Source of the DNA: Actinokineospora pegani
Lineage (GTDB): Bacteria > Actinomycetota > Actinomycetes > Mycobacteriales > Pseudonocardiaceae
Assembly: GCF_009745975.1 (NCBI RefSeq)
Contig: NZ_WHOL01000086.1
Coordinates: forward strand, 40,303-104,302
Reading direction: 5' to 3'
DNA: 64,000 nt
The translations under genes were made by a program, and so were the position numbers. Position 1 is the first letter of the stretch, and every line of letters starts with the position of its first letter. Positions 8,257 to 16,448 of this stretch are shown piece by piece. The notes beneath the pieces are model-generated. The model saw nothing but the letters and a program-made list of their open reading frames with translations, searched no databases and was not told where the DNA came from.

Positions 8257-9353
8257 CGGCCGGTCCCCAGCCCGAGCGCGGTGAGCAGGGTGCCGAACTT
8301 GGCTGTGGTCTCGGCCAGTTCCGCGGCGGGGTCGGAGTCGGCGACCACGCCCGCGCCCGCGTAGAGCCGGGCGGTGGCGCCCTGGATCAGGCCGCAGCGC
8401 AGCGCGATCACCCACGCGCCGTCGCCCGTGGCGTCGGTCCAGCCGACCATGCCGGTGTAGAACCCGCGGTCGACCGGCTCCAGCTCGCCGATGGCCGCGC
8501 GGGCCAGGTCCGTCGGGGTGCCGCAGACGGCGGGGGTGGGGTGCAGGGCGGTGGCCAGGTCGACCGAGGTGATCGCCGGGTCGACCAGGGTGCCCGAGAC
8601 GCGGGTGGACAGGTGCCACATGGCCCTGGTCGACAGCAGCTCGGGGACGTCGGGGACGCGCAGGTCGCGAACGAACGGGCGTAACCGCTCGGCGATGTCC
8701 TCGACGACGAAGCGGTGCTCGGCGCGGTCCTTGGGCGAGCGCAGCAGCGCCGCGGCGGCGCGGCCGTCGGCGACCGCGTCGGCGTCGCGGCGGGCGGACC
8801 CGGCCAGCGGGTTGGCCAGCACGCGCAGGCCGCGGCGGGAGACGAGCAGCTCCGGGGTGGCGCCGATGAGCGTGCCGTCGCCGGTCTCGACGGCGAAGGT
8901 GTTGCCGCCGGGGTCGCGGGCGGCCAGCGCGGCCAGCGCGGCGGGGATGTCGAAGGGCTCCTCGGCGGTGGCGAGCAGGGTGCGGGCGAGCACGACCTTC
9001 GCCACCCCGCCGGGGGCGCGCAACCGCTCGACGGCGCGGCCGACGGCGGTGAGGTAGCAGTCGCCGGAGGGCTCGGCGGCCACGGTGGCGCGTACCGGGG
9101 CCACGGCCCTGGCCGCGACGGGGGTCGGGGCGGTCAACCGCTCGGGCACGACGAGCCGGGCCGGGCGGCCGGGCAGGAACGGGATCGCGCCGACGACGAC
9201 GGTCCCCGCGCCGTGGGCGCGCAGCGCCTCGGGCAGGTCGGCCAGCGACTCGACCACGGCGCGCTCGCCCCGGCCGAGCAGGGCGCCCTGCGGACCGGTC
9301 AGCAGGAAGTCGCCGGGCCGGTAGGTGGTCTGGGCGGGGGCCGTCAGGCGCAC
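8253..9353 (-). CDS. dhbC: Isochorismate synthase
   Basis: A 366-residue chorismate-utilising enzyme converting chorismate to isochorismate, the first step to 2,3-dihydroxybenzoate. The chorismate-binding domain (about 110-360) shows the expected sequence of motifs: GATPELLVS, NPLAGSARR, EHRFVVEDI, HLSTRVSG, HPTPAVCGTP and GFYTGMVGW. Length is slightly below the 390-400 residues of DhbC/EntC because the N-terminal part is short. The GTG start lies ten bases inside dhbA, indicating translational coupling. It should be expressed from the iron-box promoter ahead of dhbA. Confidence 0.9.
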   Translation of the reverse strand: MRLTAPAQTTYRPGDFLLTGPQGALLGRGERAVVESLADLPEALRAHGAGTVVVGAIPFLPGRPARLVVPERLTAPTPVAARAVAPVRATVAAEPSGDCYLTAVGRAVERLRAPGGVAKVVLARTLLATAEEPFDIPAALAALAARDPGGNTFAVETGDGTLIGATPELLVSRRGLRVLANPLAGSARRDADAVADGRAAAALLRSPKDRAEHRFVVEDIAERLRPFVRDLRVPDVPELLSTRAMWHLSTRVSGTLVDPAITSVDLATALHPTPAVCGTPTDLARAAIGELEPVDRGFYTGMVGWTDATGDGAWVIALRCGLIQGATARLYAGAGVVADSDPAAELAETTAKFGTLLTALGLGTGR

Positions 9354-10096
9354 AGCGAGGCACCGCCGTCCACGTAGATGTTCTGCATGGTGATGTGCCG
9401 GGCCTGGTCGGAGACCAGGAAGAGCACCGCGTCGGCGACGTCGGCGGGCGTGGCGATGCGGCCGAGCGGCACGCCGTTCCAGAACCTCTCGGGGCGGCCC
9501 GCGACGAGCTCGGCGGCCCCGCGCTCCTCGTCGTCCCACATCGAGCGCTGCATGGGGGTGTCGGTGGAGCCGGGTGAGACGATGTTGCAGCGCACGCCCG
9601 AGCCCGCGAGCTCCAGGCCGAGGCAGCGGGTGAACGTCATCGCGGCGGCCTTGGAGGCGGAGTAGGCGGCCAGGCCCATGCGGGGCACGCCCACGGAGTT
9701 GGAGCCGATGGTGACGATGGCGCCGCGCTCGCGCCGCACCATCCGGCGCGCGACCGCCTGGGAGGTGTGGAACACGCCGTCGAGGTTGGTCCGCAGCACC
9801 TGCGCCCAGTCCTCGGGGGTGATGTCGACGACCGAGCCGGTGCGCAGCACGCCCGCGACGTTGACCAGGATGTCGATCGGCCCGGTGCCCGCCTCCACCT
9901 CGGCGACCGCGGCCTCGACGGCGTCGCGGTCGCCCACGTCCACCCGGCGCACCCGGTCGGCGCCGCCCGCCCCGGGGTCCACGTCCAGACCGACGACCAC
10001 GCACCCGGCCGCGACCAGGGCGTCGACGACGGCCGCCCCGATGCCCCGGCCCGCCCCCGTGACCAGGGCTACCCTGCCCCCGAGCCCCTCGACCAT
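9344..10096 (-). CDS. dhbA: 2,3-dihydro-2,3-dihydroxybenzoate dehydrogenase
   Basis: A 250-residue short-chain dehydrogenase that oxidises 2,3-dihydro-2,3-dihydroxybenzoate to 2,3-dihydroxybenzoate with NAD+. The Rossmann entry is VTGAGRGIG (about 13-21), NVAG appears near 84, the catalytic Ser is in IGSNSVG, and the YxxxK pair is in [10 protein letters not shown]. The assignment to DhbA rather than any other SDR rests on the neighbours dhbC and dhbB and on the iron box upstream. It is the first gene of the operon. Confidence 0.87.
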   Translation of the reverse strand: MVEGLGGRVALVTGAGRGIGAAVVDALVAAGCVVVGLDVDPGAGGADRVRRVDVGDRDAVEAAVAEVEAGTGPIDILVNVAGVLRTGSVVDITPEDWAQVLRTNLDGVFHTSQAVARRMVRRERGAIVTIGSNSVGVPRMGLAAYSASKAAAMTFTRCLGLELAGSGVRCNIVSPGSTDTPMQRSMWDDEERGAAELVAGRPERFWNGVPLGRIATPADVADAVLFLVSDQARHITMQNIYVDGGASLCA

Positions 10097-10128
10097 CTTC
10101 GTCCTTCCCGCCGCCGACCATGCACCAG

Positions 10129-10159
10129 CGAAGTTAGGCTAACCTAATTCGAATGGCAA
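10129..10159 (-). promoter_or_regulatory. Iron box and promoter of the dhb operon
   Basis: Bases 10129-10147 match 16 of 19 positions of the IdeR/DmdR1/DtxR iron box, including an unbroken TTAGGCTAACCTAA. On the minus strand a -35 TTGCCA (10154-10159) and a -10 TAACTT (10131-10136) stand 17 bases apart, and the box covers the spacer and -10. Iron-loaded regulator should therefore block dhbA transcription. The crcB start codon at 10153 lies next to the same box, so the fluoride-channel genes may share the control. Confidence 0.85.
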
Positions 10160-10551
10160 GATCTTGGTGGTGCGCACGGCCCGGAGCCGGACCCCTCGGC
10201 GCGATCGCGCTGGGGGGTGGTGTGGGCGCCCTCGCCAGGTACGGGCTGGCAGAGGCGATCCCCGCCACGCCGGGCGGCTTCCCGTGGGCGACCTTCGTCA
10301 CCAACGTCTCCGGGTGCCTGCTCATGGGAGTGCTCGTGGTGGTGATCACCGAGCTGCGCGCACCGCACCCGCTCGTCCGCCCGTTCCTCGGCGTCGGCGT
10401 GCTGGGCGGGTTCACCACGTTCTCGACCTACGCCGTGGAGACCACGCAGCGCCCACCCGGGCTCGCCGTCCTCTACGCCGCGGCAACGCTGATGGCGGCC
10501 CTTGTGGCGGTCTTCGTGGGCGCGTGGGCGACCAGGGCGGTGGCCCGGTGA
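10153..10551 (+). CDS. crcB: Fluc/CrcB fluoride channel subunit 1
   Basis: A 132-residue four-helix membrane protein. It has the family marks GGGVGALARY, TNVSGCLLMG with the channel Asn, and GGFTTFSTY, the segment that forms the central sodium site and phenylalanine track. Fluc channels are dual-topology dimers that leak fluoride out of the cell. Here two genes overlap by four bases, so the channel is most likely a heterodimer. There is no room for a fluoride riboswitch in the 56-base divergent gap; a TAACCT -10-like box seven bases before the ATG suggests a leaderless message. Confidence 0.9.
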   Translation: MARSWWCARPGAGPLGAIALGGGVGALARYGLAEAIPATPGGFPWATFVTNVSGCLLMGVLVVVITELRAPHPLVRPFLGVGVLGGFTTFSTYAVETTQRPPGLAVLYAAATLMAALVAVFVGAWATRAVAR

Positions 10552-10892
10552 CGGCGCTGGCGGTCTTCCTCGGGGCAGCCGTCGGCGCGCCCGTGCGGTA
10601 CCTGGTGGACCAGGCGGTGCGCGCCCGGCTGGGTCCGTCGGCGCCGTGGGGCGTCGTGGCGGTCAACGTCGTGGGCAGCGGCGTCCTCGGCGCGCTCGCG
10701 GGCGCGACGGGGACGGTGGCGGCGCTGGTGGGCACCGGGTTCTGCGGCGCGCTGACGACCTACAGCACGTTCGCCGCCGATGTCCTGCGGCTCCTCGAGG
10801 AGCGCAGGGCGGGGCGGGCGGCGCTCACCATCGGGGTGACCATGGGCGCGGGTCTGGCGGCCGCGCTGGGGGGCGCGGCCGTCATGGGCTAG
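10548..10892 (+). CDS. crcB: Fluc/CrcB fluoride channel subunit 2
   Basis: A 114-residue partner of the preceding gene, shorter at the N-terminus. Conserved parts are GAPVRYLVDQ (with the Arg near the start of helix 1), VNVVGSGVLG and GALTTYSTFAADV. The GTG start overlaps the upstream stop (GTGA), so both subunits are translated from one message. Separate genes for the two orientations are common in Gram-positive bacteria; net charge of the loops should be opposite in the two subunits. Confidence 0.9.
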   Translation: MTALAVFLGAAVGAPVRYLVDQAVRARLGPSAPWGVVAVNVVGSGVLGALAGATGTVAALVGTGFCGALTTYSTFAADVLRLLEERRAGRAALTIGVTMGAGLAAALGGAAVMG

Positions 10893-11009
10893 GGAAGTGA
10901 GCTCGGCCCAGTGGCGAAGATCGCGACTGCTCGGGCGGGCGTCTCGGGGGATTCCCGATCCCTGGACAAGCGGTGCCTTCCAGCACCGCCTGGGCGGGGA
11001 CAACCTCGA

Positions 11010-11023
11010 GGTGTCAGGACACC
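11010..11023. promoter_or_regulatory. Palindrome ahead of the SDR gene
   Basis: GGTGTC-AG-GACACC is a perfect 14-base palindrome 23 bases before the SDR start, just upstream of its GGAAGAGG ribosome site. It is a candidate operator, possibly for the MmyB-type regulator encoded two genes downstream. Confidence 0.4.
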
Positions 11024-11045
11024 CCAGGACGGAAGAGGTCCGAGC

Positions 11046-11801
11046 ATGAGCAGGATCGCACTGATCACCGGCGGCAACCGCGGCCTGGGCCGCGCCTCGG
11101 CGCTGGCGCTGGGCGCCGCGGGGACCGATGTCGTCATCACCTACCGCTCGCACGCGGACGAGGCCGCCGAGGTCGTCGCCGAACTGACCGCGATGGGGCG
11201 CCAAGCCGCCGCGCTGCGCCTGGACACGACGGAATTCGGCGCATTCGCGGCCTTCGCCCGGGAGCTGGCGGGCGTGCTGGCCGCCCGGTGGGGCCGCGAC
11301 ACGGTCGACGCGCTGGTCAACAACGCGGGCGCCGCGGCCGTGTCGCCGCTGGGCGAGACCTCGGCCGCGACCGTGGACTTCCTGGTCGACGTGCACTTCA
11401 AATCGGTGGTGCTGCTGACCCAGGAGCTGCTGCCGCTGCTGGCCGACGGCGGCCGGGTCCTCAACACCTCCACCGGCCTGGCCCGGTTCACCGGCCCCGG
11501 GTACTCCGTCTACGGCTCGGTCAAGGCCGCCGTGGAGACCTACACCCGCTACCTGGCCCAGGAGCTGGGCCCGCGCGGCATCGCGGTGAACGTGCTGGCC
11601 CCCGGACCGATCGCGACCGACTTCGCGGGCGGCGCCCTGCGCGACGACGAGGGCTACCGGGCGGCGCTCGCGGCGCGGACGGCCATGGGCCGGGTGGGGT
11701 CGCCCGACGACATCGGCGGTGCGGTGGCCGCGATCCTGGCCCCGGGCGCGGGGTGGGTCACCGGCCAGCGGATCGAGGCCTCCGGCGGCTCCCGGCTGTA
11801 G
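11046..11801 (+). CDS. Short-chain dehydrogenase/reductase
   Basis: A 251-residue SDR-family oxidoreductase, cytoplasmic. It has TGGNRGLGRA for NAD(P) binding (about 8-17), NNAGAAA, the catalytic Ser in NTSTGLARF, YSVYGSVKAA with Tyr/Lys, and a C-terminal end with the usual VTGQRIEASGG. An Arg pair near YRSHAD after beta-strand 2 suggests NADPH. The ATG follows GGAAGAGG. The MmyB-like regulator starts 12 bases after its stop in the same direction, a common arrangement in which the regulator controls the adjacent SDR. Substrate unknown. Confidence 0.86.
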   Translation: MSRIALITGGNRGLGRASALALGAAGTDVVITYRSHADEAAEVVAELTAMGRQAAALRLDTTEFGAFAAFARELAGVLAARWGRDTVDALVNNAGAAAVSPLGETSAATVDFLVDVHFKSVVLLTQELLPLLADGGRVLNTSTGLARFTGPGYSVYGSVKAAVETYTRYLAQELGPRGIAVNVLAPGPIATDFAGGALRDDEGYRAALAARTAMGRVGSPDDIGGAVAAILAPGAGWVTGQRIEASGGSRL

Positions 11802-11813
11802 GGTCGGCACGCG

Positions 11814-12662
11814 ATGAACACCGTGGACAGGGCCCAGTTGGCCGACTTCCTGCAGACGCGGCGCGACGCGCTGCAGCCGGAGGACGTCGGCCTGCCGCGC
11901 GGGCCGCGCAGGCGGACCGCCGGGCTGCGCCGCGAGGAGGTCGCCGCGCTGTGCGGCATGTCCGCCGACTACTACACCCGGTTGGAGCAGCGGCGCGGCC
12001 CGCAGCCCTCGGAGCAGATGCTGGCCGCCATCGCCAGGGGGCTGCGGCTGTCGCTCGACGAGCGCGACCACCTGTTCCGCCTGGCCGGGCACAACGCGCC
12101 CGGCCGCGGCGCGCTCGGCGACCACATCGGCCCCGGGATGACGCGCATCCTCGACCGGCTGGCCGACACCCCGGCCATGGTGGTCACGACCACCGCGGAG
12201 ACGCTGCGCCAGACCGACCTGGCGGTGGCCCTGGTCGGCGACGAGACCCGGCACACCGGGCTGATGCGGAGCATGGTCTACCGGTGGTTCACCGACGCGG
12301 GGACGCGGTCGCTGTTCCCGGAGGAGGACCACCGGGAGCACAGCCGGGTGTTCACCTCGGACCTGCGCGCCGCCTACTCCCGGCTGGGCGGGCGCTCACG
12401 GGCCGGGGAGCTGGTGGACGCCCTGCTCGACACCAGCGCGGAGTTCCGCGAGCGCTGGGAGGCGCACGAGGTCGGGGTGCACCGCGTGGGCCCCAAGCGG
12501 CTGCTGCACCCGGACCTGGGCCTGCTCGTGGTGCACTGCCAGACCCTGCACGACGCGGACCACTCCCAGGTTCTGCTGGTCTACACCGCCACCCCCGGCT
12601 CGGAGAGCCACGAGAAGCTCCGGCTGCTGCCGGTGCTCGGAGAAAGGCGCACAACCCCATGA
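11814..12662 (+). CDS. XRE-family regulator with MmyB ligand-binding domain
   Basis: A 282-residue DNA-binding regulator. An N-terminal helix-turn-helix covers about residues 5-85 (LADFLQTRRDALQPEDVG, then RRTAGLRREEVAALCGMSADYY); the rest is the MmyB-like PAS-type ligand domain with PAMVVTTTAETL and a C-terminal LLPV segment. Such proteins usually govern an adjacent oxidoreductase gene. Its stop overlaps the start of the following hydrolase gene (ATGA), so the three genes from the SDR onward look like one unit. Confidence 0.87.
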   Translation: MNTVDRAQLADFLQTRRDALQPEDVGLPRGPRRRTAGLRREEVAALCGMSADYYTRLEQRRGPQPSEQMLAAIARGLRLSLDERDHLFRLAGHNAPGRGALGDHIGPGMTRILDRLADTPAMVVTTTAETLRQTDLAVALVGDETRHTGLMRSMVYRWFTDAGTRSLFPEEDHREHSRVFTSDLRAAYSRLGGRSRAGELVDALLDTSAEFRERWEAHEVGVHRVGPKRLLHPDLGLLVVHCQTLHDADHSQVLLVYTATPGSESHEKLRLLPVLGERRTTP

Positions 12663-13228
12663 GCCGTGAGGTCCTGCTGTTCCACCACGCCCTGGGACTC
12701 ACCCCCGGTGTGCTCTCCATCGCCGACGACCTGCGCGCCGCCGGGCACACCGTGCACACACCAGACCTGTTCGGGGGCAGGACGTTCGACAGCGTCATCG
12801 AGGCCGTCACCCACGCCCACGACATCGGGTTGGACGAGATCACCGCGCTCGGGGTGGCCGCGGCGGCCGACCTGCCGCACGACGTGGTCTACGCCGGGTT
12901 CTCGCTGGGTGTGCTGCCCGCGCAGAAGCTGGCGCAGTTGCGGCCGGGCGCGGGCGGGGCGCTGCTGTTCCACTCGTGCCTGCCGCTGGAGACCTTCGGG
13001 CCGTGGCCCGCGGGCGTCCCGGTGCAGGTGCACGCGATGGACGAGGACCCGTTCTTCGTCGACGACGGCGACCTGGCGGCGGCGGAGGCGCTGGTGGCGG
13101 CCGTGCCGGGGGCGGAACTGCACCTGTACCCGGGCAAGGGGCACCTGTTCGCCGACCCCTCGCGCGGCGACCACGACCCGGACGCGGCGGCGCTGCTGCT
13201 GCGGCGGGTGCTGGCGTTCCTCAACTGA
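12659..13228 (+). CDS. Dienelactone hydrolase-family protein
   Basis: A 189-residue single-domain alpha/beta hydrolase of the dienelactone hydrolase group (LLFHHALGLTPGV at the N-terminus). The nucleophile elbow is GFSLG, with Ser where classical dienelactone hydrolases have Cys; the acid candidate is in DEDPFF and the histidine is in GKGHLF (about 162). It is translationally coupled to the regulator upstream and overlaps the convergent LspA-like gene by eight bases. The precise substrate cannot be read from the sequence. Confidence 0.82.
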   Translation: MSREVLLFHHALGLTPGVLSIADDLRAAGHTVHTPDLFGGRTFDSVIEAVTHAHDIGLDEITALGVAAAADLPHDVVYAGFSLGVLPAQKLAQLRPGAGGALLFHSCLPLETFGPWPAGVPVQVHAMDEDPFFVDDGDLAAAEALVAAVPGAELHLYPGKGHLFADPSRGDHDPDAAALLLRRVLAFLN

Positions 13229-13715
13229 GGCGCGCGCGGTCCTCGGCGTCTCGGGCCATGAGCATGCTCACGACCCGGCCCGCGAGGATGAGCACCACGC
13301 CCACGGCGATCAGGACGTCGTCGAGGTTGAACGTGGGCAGCCAGGGGTGGTGCAGGTAGTCGGTCACCATGCCGTCGTCGGCGCGGTCGATGAAGTTCGC
13401 CGCCGCGCCCGCCACCGCGAGGGCCAGCCCGACCCGGCTGACCGCGTCGAGCCGGGGCGCCGAGAGCAGGCCGAGCACCACCGCGCCCGAGGTCAGGGCC
13501 GTCATCCCGATCCACACGGCGGGACCGGCGCCGACCCCGAAGGCGATGCCGGGGCTGACGTCGAGCCGCAGCACGACCGGGCCCAGCGGCACCGAGCGGC
13601 CGTCGGCGAGGACCGAGGCCAGTGCCGAGTTGGCCATCAGCAGCGCCGCGATCAGCACGACCACCGCGCCCACCAGCGCCATCCTGGTCCACACGCCGTG
13701 TAGGTCCTCAGTCAC
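13221..13715 (-). CDS. lspA: Signal peptidase II-like membrane protein
   Basis: A 164-residue protein with four hydrophobic helices. The LspA marks are VSPGIAFGV (in place of the GxAF motif) and NFIDRADDG, followed by TDYLHHPW and TFNLDD, which supply the two catalytic aspartates of the prolipoprotein signal peptidase. It would cut lipoprotein signal peptides in the membrane. Several motif positions deviate (AAANF for GNxxD spacing, LDD for IAD), and it stands alone rather than near ileS, so it may be a paralogue of the housekeeping copy. A second GTG nine bases upstream is an alternative start. Confidence 0.68.
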   Translation of the reverse strand: MTEDLHGVWTRMALVGAVVVLIAALLMANSALASVLADGRSVPLGPVVLRLDVSPGIAFGVGAGPAVWIGMTALTSGAVVLGLLSAPRLDAVSRVGLALAVAGAAANFIDRADDGMVTDYLHHPWLPTFNLDDVLIAVGVVLILAGRVVSMLMARDAEDRARLS

Positions 13716-13816
13716 TGATCCCACCCTACTGGCGGTCGCGCGGTGTGACGCACGGCCTGTTCGCCGGGTGGGAGGCGAACAGGCAGACTCCGGTGCGAGC
13801 CGAGGGGAGCACGCCC

Positions 13817-14344
13817 GTGTCGATGGGGTTGCGGTTGCTGCGGGTGGCCCTGCCCGCCTACCTGCCCGCCCGGGCGGGGGCCGACGTGCTCGCCCCGGCG
13901 ACCACCCGGTTCCTGGTGGTCCCGGGCGACCTGGACGTCCTGCGGCACATGAACAACGGCAGGTACCTGTCCATCATGGACGTGGCGAGGATGGACCTGT
14001 TCACCAAGACCGGCCTGTGGCGCACCGCCGCCGACAACGGCTGGCACCCGGTCGTGGCCGCGCAGACCATCGCCTACCGCCGCTCGCTGCGGCTGTGGGA
14101 GCGGTTCACGGTGCGCACGCGGCTGATCGGCGTCGACAGCCACAACCTCTACTTCGACCAGCGGTTCCGACTGGGCGAGGTGGAGTGCGCGCGGGCGGTG
14201 GTCGGCTGCCGCTTCCTGCGCCGCACGGGCGGGTCGGTCACCCCCGCGGAGCTGGCCGAGGCGTTCGGCGGGTTCGGCGAGCTGCCCGAGCTGCCCGCGT
14301 GGGTGCCGCGGTGGGCGACCGACCTGCGGGCGGCCACGGCCTAG
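13817..14344 (+). CDS. Acyl-CoA thioesterase-like hotdog protein
   Basis: A 175-residue hotdog-fold protein. The central motif DLDVLRHMNNGRYLSIMDVAR is characteristic of the 4-hydroxybenzoyl-CoA thioesterase-like group (THEM6/DSCD75-like in actinomycetes); the Asn-Asn-Gly turn and the Asp near 55 mark the active region. Beta-strand segments follow (VRTRLIGVDSHNLYFDQRF). The GTG start has GAGGGGAG eight bases ahead. Family members hydrolyse acyl-CoA or act as binding proteins; the acyl group is unknown. It is transcribed away from the LspA-like gene. Confidence 0.78.
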   Translation: MSMGLRLLRVALPAYLPARAGADVLAPATTRFLVVPGDLDVLRHMNNGRYLSIMDVARMDLFTKTGLWRTAADNGWHPVVAAQTIAYRRSLRLWERFTVRTRLIGVDSHNLYFDQRFRLGEVECARAVVGCRFLRRTGGSVTPAELAEAFGGFGELPELPAWVPRWATDLRAATA

Positions 14345-14346
14345 GC

Positions 14347-14781
14347 TCAGTGCCGCCAGGCCGGGATCTGGCGGCGGTCCTGCCTCTCCCGGTGCGACGA
14401 GGCGGACTTGTAGGTCACCGCGGCAATGGCGATCGTGGGGATCAGCAGCCACACCGGCCAGAAGTGCACGTCGTCGGAGAACTGGAAGTAGACCAGCCCC
14501 CAGACGAGCAGGTTGATGGCGACGGTGACGATCCACCAGGTCCAGACGACGCGGACCCATTTGGGCACGCGCGAGGGCTTCCGCGCGACCTGACCGGTGC
14601 TGATCGGCAGGTCGGTGAACAGCGCGGAGATGTCGCCGTAGGTGGCGGCGGCGCCGACCTTGGTGAGGCGCTCGTCGTACTCGGTGAGCGTGAGCCTGCC
14701 CTGGGCGTGGGCCGCGCGCAGCTCGTCGGCGGCGATGCGGCGGTCGTCGTCGGAGATGCGGGTGTCGCGGCTGTGCGCCAT
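14347..14781 (-). CDS. DUF1707/SHOCT-like membrane protein
   Basis: A 144-residue protein whose first 50 residues (ISDDDRRIAADELRAAHAQG, then RLTLTEYDERL) form the DUF1707 domain found at the N-terminus of many actinobacterial membrane proteins. Two hydrophobic helices follow (about 72-92 and 98-115) and the tail is basic. Function of the domain is unknown; the layout suggests a small inner-membrane protein with a cytosolic helical head. It is divergent from a TetR gene with a strong palindrome between them. Confidence 0.8.
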   Translation of the reverse strand: MAHSRDTRISDDDRRIAADELRAAHAQGRLTLTEYDERLTKVGAAATYGDISALFTDLPISTGQVARKPSRVPKWVRVVWTWWIVTVAINLLVWGLVYFQFSDDVHFWPVWLLIPTIAIAAVTYKSASSHRERQDRRQIPAWRH

Positions 14782-14805
14782 CGTGACGGGTCCCCTCGGC
14801 CTTGA

Positions 14806-14827
14806 TCTGACACGACATCGTGTCAGA
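14806..14827. promoter_or_regulatory. TetR-type operator between DUF1707 and TetR genes
   Basis: Perfect 10-base arms, TCTGACACGA-N2-TCGTGTCAGA, lie in the 82-base divergent gap. A shorter related palindrome, TGAC-GAT-GTCA (14840-14850), follows closer to the TetR start. Likely bound by the adjacent TetR protein to control both genes. Confidence 0.7.
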
Positions 14828-14863
14828 CGTTCTGGACTGTGACGATGTCAGTAGGCTGCGGCC

Positions 14864-15520
14864 ATGGTCAAGAGCGGACAGGCTGTGACTGACGCCACTT
14901 CAGGCGCCCGCCGCTATGGTGGCCGGGAAGCCAGCGAGCGCCAGGACGAACGCCGGACGCGGCTCGTCGACGCCGCGCTGGACCTGTTCGGCACCCAGGG
15001 CTACGCGGCGTCGTCGGTCAAGCACGTCTGCGACCGCGCCGGGCTGACCCAGCGCTACTTCTACGAGTCCTTCACCGACCGCGAGCAGTTGCTGCGCCAC
15101 GTCTACGACCAGCAGACCGACCGCGCCCGCGCCGCCGTGTCCGACGCGGTCGCCGGGGCGGGTGAGGACATGGCCGACCGCATCCGGGCCGGGTTGACCG
15201 CGCTGATCGACACGCTCACCGCCGACCCGCGGCGGGGCCGGGTGATGCTCATCGAGATCGTCGGCGTCAGCCCCGAACTGGAGACCCACCGGCGCGGGGT
15301 GATGCACGAGTTCGTCCGCTACATCGCGGGCCTGGTGCCGGACGAGGCCGGGACACTGCCCCCGCACCGGCTCGAGACCGGGGTGATGGTGCTGGTCGGC
15401 GGCGTCACCGAGGTGCTCGTCGACCACATCCTCGGCTACCGCTCCACCCCGGCGCCGGAGCTGGTGGAGATCATCGCCGCGCTGTTCTGGGGCGGCTACC
15501 GCGCGCTCGGCAAGTGCTGA
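14864..15520 (+). CDS. TetR-family transcriptional regulator
   Basis: A 218-residue TetR repressor with a longer than usual N-terminal tail. The helix-turn-helix is at about residues 30-75 (LVDAALDLFGTQGYAASSVKHV, then RAGLTQRYFYESFTDREQL). The C-terminal ligand domain is helical and unassigned. It probably represses itself and the divergent DUF1707 gene through the palindromes in the shared gap. No ribosome site is seen before the ATG. Confidence 0.88.
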   Translation: MVKSGQAVTDATSGARRYGGREASERQDERRTRLVDAALDLFGTQGYAASSVKHVCDRAGLTQRYFYESFTDREQLLRHVYDQQTDRARAAVSDAVAGAGEDMADRIRAGLTALIDTLTADPRRGRVMLIEIVGVSPELETHRRGVMHEFVRYIAGLVPDEAGTLPPHRLETGVMVLVGGVTEVLVDHILGYRSTPAPELVEIIAALFWGGYRALGKC

Positions 15521-15563
15521 TCGCGCCCGCTCAGACAGCCCGGCCCCAGGACGGGAACCGGCG

Positions 15564-15569
15564 TAAAAT
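15564..15569 (+). promoter_or_regulatory. -10 box of a probably leaderless sirtuin gene
   Basis: TAAAAT stands seven bases before the GTG of the sirtuin gene and there is no ribosome site, so transcription probably begins at or next to the start codon. No good -35 is seen. Confidence 0.45.
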
Positions 15570-15575
15570 GGGGAC

Positions 15576-16448
15576 GTGCGGACCAAGCCGACCCTGAGCT
15601 TCACCCCGATCGGACCGCCACTGCCCCGGACCAGGGAGCTGGGCCCGGTGGTGGAACTGGTCGCCGGTGGCGGGGTCCTGGTGCTCAGCGGGGCCGGGTT
15701 GTCGACCGAGTCCGGCATCCCGGACTACCGGGGCCACGCGGGCAGCCTGCGCAAGCACACCCCGATGACCTACGGCGAGTTCGTGGGCTCCGCCGACGCG
15801 CGGCGGCGCTACTGGGCCCGCAGCCACGTCGGCTGGCGCACGATCGCGCGGGCCGATCCCAACGCCGGGCACCGCGCGGTGGCGGAGCTGCGCCGGGGCG
15901 GGCTGGTGGCGGGGGTCATCACGCAGAACGTGGACGGACTGCACCAGGCGGCGGGCACGACGTCGGTCGTGGAACTGCACGGCGGCCTGGACCGCGTGCT
16001 GTGCCTGGATTGCGGGGACGTCACCGCGCGCGCCGAGTTGGACCGGCGGTTGGCCGCGGCCAACCCCGACTTCGCCCACACCACGGCCGAGGTCAACCCC
16101 GACGGCGATGTGGCACTGCCGCAGCACCTGGTTGACCGCTTCCACGTGGTCGACTGCTCAGGCTGCCACGGGACCCTGAAACCGGATGTCGTCTTCTTCG
16201 GCGAGAACGTGCCCCGCCCCCGCGTGGAACTGTGCAACGCCCTGGTCGACCGCGCCCGCGCCGTCCTCGTGCTGGGCAGCTCCCTGACGGTCATGTCCGG
16301 TCTGCGCTTCGTCCGCCGCGCCCACGCCGCGTCGATCCCGGTCGCGATCGTCAACCAGGGCGAGACCCGGGGCGACCCCCACGCGGCGCACCGCGTGGAC
16401 CTGCCCCTGGGTCCCGCGCTCACCGATCTCGCGCGCCTGCTCGCGTGA
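15576..16448 (+). CDS. Sir2-family NAD-dependent protein deacylase
   Basis: A 290-residue sirtuin. NAD-binding motifs are GAGLSTESGIPDYRG (about 39-53) and TQNVDGLHQAAG (about 110-121); the catalytic His follows in ELHGG. Two pairs of cysteines for a structural zinc are CLDCGD and CSGCHG, separated by about 50 residues, and GSSLTV and NQGET complete the cofactor site. It should remove acetyl or other acyl groups from lysines, releasing nicotinamide and O-acyl-ADP-ribose. Length fits the bacterial class. It ends immediately against the convergent CsbD gene. Confidence 0.92.
   Translation: MRTKPTLSFTPIGPPLPRTRELGPVVELVAGGGVLVLSGAGLSTESGIPDYRGHAGSLRKHTPMTYGEFVGSADARRRYWARSHVGWRTIARADPNAGHRAVAELRRGGLVAGVITQNVDGLHQAAGTTSVVELHGGLDRVLCLDCGDVTARAELDRRLAAANPDFAHTTAEVNPDGDVALPQHLVDRFHVVDCSGCHGTLKPDVVFFGENVPRPRVELCNALVDRARAVLVLGSSLTVMSGLRFVRRAHAASIPVAIVNQGETRGDPHAAHRVDLPLGPALTDLARLLA

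Noticed and set aside
10097..10152. Fluoride riboswitch ahead of crcB
   Set aside because: Only 56 bases separate the divergent starts and they are filled by the iron box and promoter; no pseudoknot-forming aptamer fits.
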